From the NCBI GenBank assembly GCA_902495025.1, contig CABUWB010000115.1, positions 1-6,398 of the forward strand: DNA of 6,398 bases. Reading direction: 5' to 3'. This DNA comes from an uncultured Eubacteriales bacterium. GTDB lineage: Bacteria; Bacillota; Clostridia; Lachnospirales; CAG-274. Positions 1 through 6,398 of this stretch are shown here, piece by piece. Position 1 is the stretch's first letter; each line of letters begins with the position of its first letter. Position numbers and translations under genes: made by a program. The notes below the pieces were generated by a model. That model ran no database searches. It saw only the letters and a list, made by a program, of their open reading frames with translations, and was not told the DNA's origin.

Positions 1-186
1 GAGCTGTGTGATATTACTTCTTTGCCCAATAGTGACGACAAGCGTAATTTTGAATTGAATATGACGGAAATACTTCCGCTTTTTACAGAGCAGGAGCAAA
101 AGCTTATAAACTATATACTTGAAAGGGGCAAAAGGCTGCCCCAGGAGATAATAAACTATCATATTTTATGTGATAATATGGGGTGA
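1..186 (+). CDS. jetD: C-terminal end of a probable JetD (Wadjet Toprim-type nuclease subunit), 5' partial
   Basis: The frame is open from the first base and gives 61 residues before a TGA stop at 184-186; the start lies left of the window. The tail reads as a helix (FTEQEQKLINYILERG) followed by KRLPQEIINY. JetD proteins, as I recall them, end in a helix with a 'LT..E..L...L...G.RLEQERI' pattern, so this tail fits with Pro in place of the first Glu. In Wadjet systems JetD is a topoisomerase VI/Spo11-like Toprim protein that cuts DNA after the JetABC motor has reeled it in. The catalytic Toprim residues are not in the window, so the call rests on this short tail plus its place 4 bases upstream of jetA. 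Alternative: an unrelated gene that happens to abut the operon. Confidence 0.62.
   Translation, partial: ELCDITSLPNSDDKRNFELNMTEILPLFTEQEQKLINYILERGKRLPQEIINYHILCDNMG
125..142 (+). repeat. Short perfect inverted repeat in the 3' end of jetD
   Basis: GGGGCA (125-130) and TGCCCC (137-142) pair perfectly as a 6-bp GC-rich stem with a 6-base loop. It sits inside the jetD coding region, about 48 bases before the probable jetA start, and ends just before an AGGAG. No T-run follows, so it is not an intrinsic terminator. It may be only a by-product of the codons for ERGKRLPQ. A role in the mRNA, such as protecting or pausing upstream of the jetA ribosome binding site, is speculation. Confidence 0.3.
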
Positions 187-187
187 T
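180..187 (+). promoter_or_regulatory. Ribosome binding site deciding the jetA start
   Basis: GGGGTGAT overlaps the jetD stop codon and contains GGTGAT, a match to the anti-Shine-Dalgarno end of 16S rRNA. It sits at a normal distance ahead of TTG 191-193. The other in-frame upstream candidate, GTG 170, has only an AGGAG about 22 bases away, too far for a usual site. This is why TTG 191 is preferred. It implies termination-reinitiation between jetD and jetA. Confidence 0.6.
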
Positions 188-190
188 TGT

Positions 191-1723
191 TTGATTACAG
201 GCAGTACAAGGGAAATATTAAGTGATTTTGAAAAGAGAATGAGGTTTTTTAACCTTGTAAAATATCTGACACAGAGGGTTGTAAGGGACAACATAAAGGA
301 GCTTTTTGACGGCAGCTCAGACAGACTTGACAACCTTATTGTAATGGTTATGGTTTTTATTATGGACCATACTTTAAGATATGATGAAAAATGTGAAAAA
401 AGAGATATTGAGGGCTTTGTATCCAATGTGCTGGAGCTTTATGGCATTGACAGGGAATACAGCGGGGAAATTACAAAATATATATTGATTGATGTGTTAC
501 AGAACGGAGGCAGGCTGCGTGAGTTTGAGGTATTTAACAGTGATACCATGAGCTTTGAGCCTGCCTCCTGCAGTATTATTTCTGAGGACAGGGGCTGTTA
601 TAAGCTGACGGATGAGGCTCTTGATTTTCTGTTCAGAACAAAGGAGATTGACAGTGAGCTTGATTTTTCCGTCAGCCGTTTTAAGCTCAATGAGTTTATA
701 AAGCGTGGTAATTACTCAAAGGCACTTTCACAAAGCAGGGAGCTTGTCAGCCGTATACGTGGACTAAAGACAGGTATGGACGATTTTATACTTAGATGCA
801 GAGAAAATATTTCGGCTGTGTCGGTTGATGAATATGAGGACATTATAAAACGGGTACGTGGTGTTTTTGAGGACGAACAGAAACAGCTTGAGGATATACG
901 TGCCATTGTTTACAAAAGGCTTGAGGAAATAATTGAAACTGTTCAGCAGGGCGCATCTATTGCCAATGCAGATGTAACCGAGCGTGAAATTAAGGAAATA
1001 CTTGACAATATAGACACTACAATTCGTGAGCAGAGTGCGGTATATAATAAAAAGTTCTCTCTTAGTGAAAGCTACGGCAGACAGCTTGATGAGGATTTTA
1101 CATATTATATATCAAAACGTTACAGCTTTGAGGAGGTGCTGTTAAATCAGGCTCAAAAGCTGGATTGTGACAGGGCGGCAGAGCTGTACAGACTGTTTAT
1201 TCCGCTTACAAAACCAAGCTTTGGAAGATTTTTCAGTGCGGAAAGCCTTTATGCAAGGCAGAAAAAGCTGATAGATAAGCCCGACGAGGATTTTATCGAC
1301 CTGAATAATGCCGAGGATATTATACAAAGCAAAACAGAGGAGAGGAACAAGCGTTTTGCGGAAATAATACGGTTGTTTATTGAATACAGCACAAAACACA
1401 GCAGTTACAGGGCAAGCGAATTTATAAACAGCCTTTCGGATAAAGACAAAGCGTATGTTTGTGAGGAAAATGCGTTATTTGATGTGCTTTTAAAGCTGTA
1501 TGCCATAGGTGAAATTGATATTGCCAAATGGAAGGCAGAGCAGGCGCAGATAATTGTGCCTATGGGCGAGTTTGATTTGTCGTACTGTTTAAGTGAGATG
1601 GACAGGCGGCTGCTTACAATGAATAATATAAAAATAGGCAGAGATGAACGTGTTTTTGAGATTGCACTTGATGGAGGTTTATCCGTCAGTGTAACGGATT
1701 TTTTAATTGAGGTGAGCTTATGA
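191..1723 (+). CDS. jetA: JetA-like (MukF/kleisin-type) subunit of a Wadjet SMC defence complex
   Basis: This 510-residue protein starts at a probable TTG 4 bases after the jetD stop; GTG 170 (517 aa) or ATG 239 (MRFFNL, weak ribosome site) are other possible starts. The first ~135 residues look like a helical winged-helix domain (MRFFNLVKYLTQRVV, then LDNLIVMVMVFIMDHTLRY). Residues 138-159 (KLTDEALDFLFRTKE...) lead into a long, highly charged helical stretch at about 198-330, which includes DEYEDIIKRVRGVFEDEQKQ. A small C-terminal domain follows from about 458 (GEFDLSYCLSEMDRRLL). There is no signal peptide, membrane segment or catalytic motif. In Wadjet the A subunit is the kleisin that bridges the two SMC heads and dimerises the motor. 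Identification comes from length, helical layout and place before a MukE-size gene and an SMC gene; I think it belongs to the Clostridia-type JetA families (DUF5716-like) rather than type I DUF3375, but this is unverified. Confidence 0.72.
   Translation: MITGSTREILSDFEKRMRFFNLVKYLTQRVVRDNIKELFDGSSDRLDNLIVMVMVFIMDHTLRYDEKCEKRDIEGFVSNVLELYGIDREYSGEITKYILIDVLQNGGRLREFEVFNSDTMSFEPASCSIISEDRGCYKLTDEALDFLFRTKEIDSELDFSVSRFKLNEFIKRGNYSKALSQSRELVSRIRGLKTGMDDFILRCRENISAVSVDEYEDIIKRVRGVFEDEQKQLEDIRAIVYKRLEEIIETVQQGASIANADVTEREIKEILDNIDTTIREQSAVYNKKFSLSESYGRQLDEDFTYYISKRYSFEEVLLNQAQKLDCDRAAELYRLFIPLTKPSFGRFFSAESLYARQKKLIDKPDEDFIDLNNAEDIIQSKTEERNKRFAEIIRLFIEYSTKHSSYRASEFINSLSDKDKAYVCEENALFDVLLKLYAIGEIDIAKWKAEQAQIIVPMGEFDLSYCLSEMDRRLLTMNNIKIGRDERVFEIALDGGLSVSVTDFLIEVSL
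1709..1715 (+). promoter_or_regulatory. Ribosome binding site of jetB inside the jetA 3' end
   Basis: GAGGTGA lies within the last codons of jetA, with 7 bases between its GG and ATG 1720. The ATG overlaps the jetA TGA stop as ATGA, a typical arrangement for coupled translation that supports 1:1-type production of the A and B subunits. Confidence 0.7.
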
Positions 1724-2418
1724 ATGTAAATACAATGCTTGTGTTCAGGCAGCTTATGGAAAAGGGATATATTTCGAGAGAGGACAACGAGCTTGCCTAT
1801 GCCTGTGCAGATGATGCAGAGGTAAGAGATGAGCTTGAGGTAATGGAGCGTGAGCTGGATTTTAAGCTATACAGAACAGGCGGTAGAATTTATCTTATTC
1901 CCAATCAGACAAATGAGCTGTTTTTGCAGAACAATGTTGATTTCAGAAAAAAGATAAAATCAGAAGCAAGGCTTGATGATATATATTTACTGTATTATAT
2001 CGGTATATATCTTTTGTATATTTTCTATCATGGCAGCGGTAAATCGCCGCTCAGCAGGGATTTTATAAGAGTGGACGATTTTATATCTGATTTTACCGCA
2101 CACTGTGAGCAGATAAAAAACGAGGCTGATAAGTTTGAAAACGCAGCAAAGGCATACAGCCTTGATTTTGTGCGTATTGCAGAAAAGTGGCTTGCCAAAA
2201 CGGGCGAAATCAACAGAGGAATGGACTCAAAGTATGGCTGTGCAATGACGCTGATAAGAGCTTTGGAGAGTGAGGAGCTTTTTATTCGTGATGATGAGGA
2301 AAGGATAAAGCCTACAAGAAAGCTGAACGACCTTATGCCTTATTTTTTAAGCCAGCAGAGAGTAGCAGAGATAAATGCGATATTTAGTGGAGGTGATGAA
2401 GATGCCTGCGATAAGTAA
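1720..2418 (+). CDS. jetB: JetB-like (MukE-type) winged-helix subunit of a Wadjet SMC defence complex
   Basis: The 232-residue product has the size expected of MukE-like B subunits. Residues 3-62 look like a winged helix: helices in LVFRQLMEKGYISRED and VRDELEVMERELDF, then a short beta wing (FKLYRTGGRIYLIP). A hydrophobic helix at 85-103 (LDDIYLLYYIGIYLLYIFY) is amphipathic and probably core, not membrane. Residues 168-210 look like a second winged helix with a wing at LFIRDDEERIKP. In the Wadjet/MukBEF model, B subunits bind the kleisin and DNA at the SMC heads. The start overlaps the jetA stop by 4 bases and the 3' end overlaps jetC by 17. I believe it corresponds to a small MukE-like family of Firmicutes (DUF6063-like), from memory only. 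A GSGKS string at 105-109 is not a proper P-loop. Confidence 0.7.
   Translation: MNVNTMLVFRQLMEKGYISREDNELAYACADDAEVRDELEVMERELDFKLYRTGGRIYLIPNQTNELFLQNNVDFRKKIKSEARLDDIYLLYYIGIYLLYIFYHGSGKSPLSRDFIRVDDFISDFTAHCEQIKNEADKFENAAKAYSLDFVRIAEKWLAKTGEINRGMDSKYGCAMTLIRALESEELFIRDDEERIKPTRKLNDLMPYFLSQQRVAEINAIFSGGDEDACDK
2389..2397 (+). promoter_or_regulatory. Strong ribosome binding site of jetC inside jetB
   Basis: GGAGGTGAT is a nine-base full-strength Shine-Dalgarno match within the jetB coding region. The GGAGG core is 8 bases ahead of ATG 2402, which fixes that start. The in-frame ATG 2396 overlaps the binding site itself and is less likely. This is the strongest of the three visible sites. Confidence 0.8.
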
Positions 2419-5400
2419 AATACGTATCGTCAATTTTGCGTATAATGATGGCAAAAGGATTATTCCAGATGAGCTGTTTGTTTTTGAGGACAGCAGCCGA
2501 CACTGTGTGGACACCCTTATTAATCTGCATAACGGCGGCGGCAAGTCGGTTATTATTCAGCTTATTATGCAGAATATTCTGCCTAAGGCGGCATTACAGG
2601 GGCGTAAAATAGAGAGCTACTTTAATAAAAGCACAGACCACAGCTTTGTGCTTATAGAGTGGCATCTTGATAATTCGGAATACAGGCTGATGACGGGCGT
2701 AGCAATAACCGCAGGTACAAATGCGGAAAGCGGCAGTAATGCGTCGGTCAGATTTTTTACCTTCATGAACCATTATACCATAAAGGGTGATAAAAATGAT
2801 ATTTTAAGTATTCCTCTTTCGGTAAGGGAAAACGGCAGATTTAAGGCAATTTCCTTTGAGGAGGCACGTTCCTACATAAAGGGCAGAATGGATTATTTTT
2901 CTGCTGATGATTTAAGGGGATATTATGACAGGCTGAACGAGTATGGAATTATGCGCTCCGAGTGGGAGAAGATTTTGCGTCCCATTAATAACAGAGAGGG
3001 CGGAGTTGAGGACTTTTTTAAATACTGCAAAACGGCAGATGACCTGCTTGACAGCTTTATTATCCCTGGTGTCAGCAGTAACAATGACACAAAACGCAGT
3101 GACGATGACAGCTCAATGCAGAGTATGTTCAGAAATTATGCGGGCAGCTATGCCTCAAAAAAGGATACCATAGCGCTCAGAGATGATACAGAGGCGTTTG
3201 TTAAAAGGCTGGAGGAGCTTGTGCCCGATGTTGAACAGCTTTGGAATATCTGGTCGGAATATAATTCCTCACTTGAAAGGCTGTATGACTATGCTTATAG
3301 TCTGCAAATAGTGCTGAAAGAGGCACAGAACAAGGCAGACAGGGTAAAGGAGCAGACAGAGGAGCATAAGGCAAGGCTTGAACATATCAGGCTGGAGGAG
3401 CTTTCGGGCAAATATTATTTATACAGGGATGAATACGATGCTTTAAACGAGCAGTACAGTGAGCAAAACGAAATACTGGCTGATTTAAAGAAAAGGCGTG
3501 CAGAGGCAGCCCATTATTTTGATGTGCTGAATGCCGCACGCAGCTATAAAAGGCTTTGTGAGTACGAAAGCAAGCGTGATGCGGTAATTAGGCAGATTGA
3601 GGAAAAGAGTAATCAGGGTGAAAATGAATATAAACACTCTTTGGAATATTCACTTAAGGCTGCTGCCGAGCAGTGCAGTGCGGAAAATGATGAAAGGCTT
3701 AACAGGCTGAAAAATGAAATTGAAGCCAATACAAGTCTTATTGAAGAAAATACGAAAAAGTATAACACACTTCATACACAGGTTAAGGAGCTTGAGAGAA
3801 AAGCAAACCAGCTCATCGGTGTAAAAAATGAGCGTGAAAATTCTATTGACCGCAGAATGAACTGCCTTGGTGTGCATATTACAAAAATGCTTGACGGCTT
3901 TTACTCATCTGACGATATTGAAAGAGTGAGTAAAGAGCTTGACGGCATATATAACGAGCTTTGCAAAACAGGTGAACAGCTTGCGGTCAGTTTGAAGGCA
4001 CTGGAGATTGAAACTGACAGCTTAAGGGACGAAAAAGGCGGATATGTTATACGTATGGCAGAGCTTGAAAGGGAGCTTGCAGACAAGGCTGCCATGCTTG
4101 ACAAATATATTACCGAGCGTGAGCGTGTACTTGATATATACAGGGAATGGAATGTAAGCGAGGGCAAGCTTTTTGGTGATGAATTATTTAAGCTTTTGAC
4201 AGATAAGGCGGCTGAAATTGCAAGCGAGTGCAGACTTAACGAAAAAAGGCTTGACAGCATGGAAGAACAGCTTGAATATGCCAAGGGCGGCAAGCTGCAC
4301 ATTCCAAAGGAAACGCAAAGATTTTTAGAAGAGCTGAATATAAAGTATCAGACAGGTGAGGAATATTTGCTTGCACAGGAGGAAACGGTCAGGGCTGAAA
4401 TACTCAAATGCAACCCCTCTGCGCCATATTCCGTTATTGTGCCTGCTGACAGGGACAGAGCGGAAATACTGAAAGCCGCAGACGAGGAGCTTTGGCTGCC
4501 GGGCTTGCTGCCAATATATACGTATAGTGATTTTGCCGCTATGACAGAGGGCGGCTTTAGCAGTGATAATAAAACACTTTCTGCGTATTGCAGGGAGTAT
4601 TTTGCAGACAGTACAAATTATATAGATAAGCTCGCCGATAGCGTAGAGCAGCTCAAAAGGGAATATGAGCTTAATAAAAGCAGACTTTCCTCTGTCAGCA
4701 GTCAGATTGAAACGGTGAAGTCATTTGATTATATGCCAGAATATTATGACAGCCTTATTGCGGAGCAAAACAGCCTTAATGATGAAAAGTCAGCGTTAAA
4801 CAATAAAATCAAGGCTATTGAGGAAAGGCTTGATAATATTACCGCAGAAAAACAAAATATTAATAACCTTATAAGCACCAATAATGAGGATAGAATAAAG
4901 GCTGACAGAAATATAAATGATTTTAAAGAGCTTAAAGACAGCATTGATGAATATGTCAAAATCTGTGAGCAATATGCTGCTGTTAAGGGTGAGCTTTCCC
5001 AAAAAGAGAATATGTCAGCTAAAACTAAAAAGCAGCTTGATGAATTAAAGCATAAGGCTGATGAGCTTGGCAACAGTTTTAATGATGCTAAAAGGCTTGC
5101 AGATGACTATGCCAAAACTCTTGCAAGGCTTAAGGACTGCAAAGAGGGCGGTTTGCTTGACGGTGATTATTACAGCCTTAAGGCAAAATATGACGAGTAT
5201 CTGCAAAGCTGTTCAAAGGAGCTTAATGAGCTTAAAAGCACTTTGGAGAGCTATGAGGATAGTATCAATAATGAAAGGCTTGCACTTGAAAGCCTGCACG
5301 TTGAGGTTGATGAATACAAGGACGCAGATTTCAGTGAAAAAGAGCTTGCTGCTGTACGTGAGGAAATGTCAGCTTTGGATAAAAGTATAACCGATACACA

Positions 5401-6398
5401 GGGTAGAGTTAATACGCTTTATACGAAGCTGTCAAAGGCGGAGGCTAATGCGGGGAGCTATGTTATGCAGCTTAATGAGCTTGGCTCACAGCCTTTGCCT
5501 AAATCGGAGATAGGCGACAGGCTTGATGAAAGGCGCAGGGAATGTAAGGAGCTGCTTAAGGAGCTTAATAAACAAAGCATCAGCCTTAATGATGAAATTT
5601 CAAATGTAAGCAGTAATATTAAGTCTGTAAATAAAACCTTAAATAAGCATAAGCTGGATTATGTACCAAAGCAGCTTAATATTGACGGTCTTGACGGTGA
5701 TGAGCTGGAGGATAGAATTGAAACGGCTATGAGCCGCCTAAGAACAGAGGAGAGAAAGTTTGCCGATAATGTAAAAGGAAGTCTTACTGTATATGCCGAT
5801 AAAAATAATATTTTCAAGGCTACCGTTGAGGGTATATGCACCTACGCAGACAGCGGTGAGGAAAACAGGGAAAAGTACTATACCCTTTATGAGCGTATAC
5901 CAAAGGATATTGAGCGCTACAGGCAGAATATAGCTCGTCTTGAAATTGACCTTGCGGATATTGACAGCAGCAAAACGCAGCTAATTAGTGCCTGTGCAAA
6001 TCAGGCGGAAAGCCTGTATCAGTCATTGAAAACGCTTACAAGCAAATCAAGGGTTAATATTTACGGCTCGTTAAAAAATATGCTTAAAATCAATCTGCCC
6101 GAGGTAGAGGATAAGTCGCTGGCGTGGCATAATATCGAAAAGCATATTGACGGGTGTGTAAAGCAGTATGTTGACATGTGCCTTGACAGCTCAGCTTCGC
6201 ACAGTGCAAAGGAAAAGCTTATTGATAAAAGTGTTGATTTGCGTAAGCTGCTTAACTGCTATATCGGCACCGAGGATATTCCTGTCAGCGTGTATAAGGT
6301 TGACAGCACTCCGCAGCGATGCGAATACCGTTTGTGGGAAAAGGCACTGACGGCAAACTCTGGCGGCGAAAAGTTTGTTGTGTTTTTTGCACTTGTGC
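2402..6398 (+). CDS. jetC: JetC-like (MukB-type) SMC ATPase of a Wadjet defence complex, 3' partial
   Basis: The frame stays open for 1332 codons with no internal stop and leaves the window. The N-terminal head starts PAISKIRIVNF and carries the Walker A loop LHNGGGKSV at residues 42-50. LIEWHLD is a likely core strand, and EWEKIL..IN.REGG....FF at about 187-206 resembles MukB/JetC heads. A coiled coil rich in Glu, Lys, Leu and Arg runs from about 290 to 655. A globular hinge at about 660-735 contains NPSAPYSVIVP and ELWLPGLLPIYTYSDF. A second, longer coil follows to about 1210. The C-terminal head begins near SRVNIYGSLKNML and reaches the ABC signature ANSGGEKF at 1318-1325, which completes the composite ATP site of the dimer. 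Walker B and the D-loop lie beyond the edge; perhaps 80-120 residues are missing. In the family, this ATPase drives loop extrusion on plasmid DNA with JetA and JetB. Other SMC-like proteins (MksB, SbcC/Rad50) are possible, but the A/B neighbours favour JetC. Confidence 0.85.
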   Translation, partial: MPAISKIRIVNFAYNDGKRIIPDELFVFEDSSRHCVDTLINLHNGGGKSVIIQLIMQNILPKAALQGRKIESYFNKSTDHSFVLIEWHLDNSEYRLMTGVAITAGTNAESGSNASVRFFTFMNHYTIKGDKNDILSIPLSVRENGRFKAISFEEARSYIKGRMDYFSADDLRGYYDRLNEYGIMRSEWEKILRPINNREGGVEDFFKYCKTADDLLDSFIIPGVSSNNDTKRSDDDSSMQSMFRNYAGSYASKKDTIALRDDTEAFVKRLEELVPDVEQLWNIWSEYNSSLERLYDYAYSLQIVLKEAQNKADRVKEQTEEHKARLEHIRLEELSGKYYLYRDEYDALNEQYSEQNEILADLKKRRAEAAHYFDVLNAARSYKRLCEYESKRDAVIRQIEEKSNQGENEYKHSLEYSLKAAAEQCSAENDERLNRLKNEIEANTSLIEENTKKYNTLHTQVKELERKANQLIGVKNERENSIDRRMNCLGVHITKMLDGFYSSDDIERVSKELDGIYNELCKTGEQLAVSLKALEIETDSLRDEKGGYVIRMAELERELADKAAMLDKYITERERVLDIYREWNVSEGKLFGDELFKLLTDKAAEIASECRLNEKRLDSMEEQLEYAKGGKLHIPKETQRFLEELNIKYQTGEEYLLAQEETVRAEILKCNPSAPYSVIVPADRDRAEILKAADEELWLPGLLPIYTYSDFAAMTEGGFSSDNKTLSAYCREYFADSTNYIDKLADSVEQLKREYELNKSRLSSVSSQIETVKSFDYMPEYYDSLIAEQNSLNDEKSALNNKIKAIEERLDNITAEKQNINNLISTNNEDRIKADRNINDFKELKDSIDEYVKICEQYAAVKGELSQKENMSAKTKKQLDELKHKADELGNSFNDAKRLADDYAKTLARLKDCKEGGLLDGDYYSLKAKYDEYLQSCSKELNELKSTLESYEDSINNERLALESLHVEVDEYKDADFSEKELAAVREEMSALDKSITDTQGRVNTLYTKLSKAEANAGSYVMQLNELGSQPLPKSEIGDRLDERRRECKELLKELNKQSISLNDEISNVSSNIKSVNKTLNKHKLDYVPKQLNIDGLDGDELEDRIETAMSRLRTEERKFADNVKGSLTVYADKNNIFKATVEGICTYADSGEENREKYYTLYERIPKDIERYRQNIARLEIDLADIDSSKTQLISACANQAESLYQSLKTLTSKSRVNIYGSLKNMLKINLPEVEDKSLAWHNIEKHIDGCVKQYVDMCLDSSASHSAKEKLIDKSVDLRKLLNCYIGTEDIPVSVYKVDSTPQRCEYRLWEKALTANSGGEKFVVFFALV

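Noticed and set aside
170..190. GTG 170 as the jetA start
   Set aside because: It is possible but has no well-spaced ribosome site and would overlap jetD by 17 bases in an unusual context; TTG 191 has a better-placed site.
166..426. Minus-strand 86-codon open frame opposite the start of jetA
   Set aside because: It covers the conserved-looking N-terminal part of jetA in antisense, with no supporting signals. The minus frames at 712-906, 1142-1399, 2028-2213 and 2347-2544 were rejected for the same reason.
2029..2046. P-loop-like HGSGKS string in JetB (residues 104-109)
   Set aside because: The Walker A pattern GxxxxGK[ST] needs Gly at residue 102, which is Phe, and the rest of the protein looks like a winged-helix fold with no Walker B.
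3901..4302. Minus-strand 133-codon open frame, and a similar one at 4744-5073
   Set aside because: Both are Ser/Leu-rich reverse complements of the Glu/Lys/Leu-rich jetC coiled coil, with no ribosome binding site or domain. They are shadows of jetC.
5061..5390. Plus-strand 109-codon frame within jetC, and smaller ones at 2943-3173 and 6168-6350
   Set aside because: They overlap the intact jetC frame and lack plausible ribosome sites. The jetC frame was read codon by codon and needs no frameshift.
4770..5600. Direct repeat AGCCTTAATGATGAAA seen twice (about 4772 and 5582), plus many CTTAATGAGCTT-like strings
   Set aside because: Both copies are in the same frame and encode SLNDE in coiled-coil heptads. 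They are explained by recurring residues and codon bias, not by a mobile or regulatory repeat.

Overview
The window is one coding block transcribed left to right: four closely packed genes, all on the + strand, with no intergenic space longer than about 4 bases. Read in order, it holds the last 61 codons of an upstream gene, a 510-codon gene, a 232-codon gene, and the first 1332 codons of a giant coiled-coil ATPase that runs off the right edge still open. Size series, order and motifs fit an SMC-type defence operon of the Wadjet (JetABCD / MksBEFG / EptABCD) class in the order jetD-jetA-jetB-jetC. JetA is the kleisin-like (MukF-like) subunit, JetB the MukE-like winged-helix subunit, JetC the MukB-like SMC ATPase, and JetD the topoisomerase VI-like (Toprim) nuclease.

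The call rests mainly on JetC. It has an N-terminal P-loop (LHNGGGKSV), the MukB-like head stretch EW-x-IL-x-x-IN-x-REGG-x-x-x-FF, two long Glu/Lys/Leu-rich coiled coils around a globular hinge near residues 660-735, and an SMC/ABC signature (NSGGEKF) just before the right edge. Walker B and the JetC stop lie outside the window. The JetD assignment is weaker: it depends on a C-terminal tail ending RLPQEII, which resembles the RLEQERI-type tail I recall for JetD proteins, and on position. I could not fix the Wadjet subtype from sequence alone.

From family knowledge, JetABC forms a dimeric motor that extrudes loops on circular DNA, and JetD then cleaves the stalled small circle, which limits plasmid uptake. 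The near-fused gene borders suggest the four subunits are made from one mRNA with coupled translation.

The organism is probably an AT-leaning Firmicute of the class Clostridia (gut or rumen Oscillospiraceae/Lachnospiraceae type). The basis is strong GGAGGTGAT-type ribosome binding sites, a probable TTG start, and heavy use of ATA (Ile) and AGG/AGA (Arg). The genus cannot be read from this. I saw no tRNA, rRNA, CRISPR array, insertion sequence, terminator or promoter. The operon promoter must lie upstream of position 1. The system is known as a class, so I do not claim a wholly new one; the most unusual points are the D-first order, the length of JetC and the tail change in JetD.
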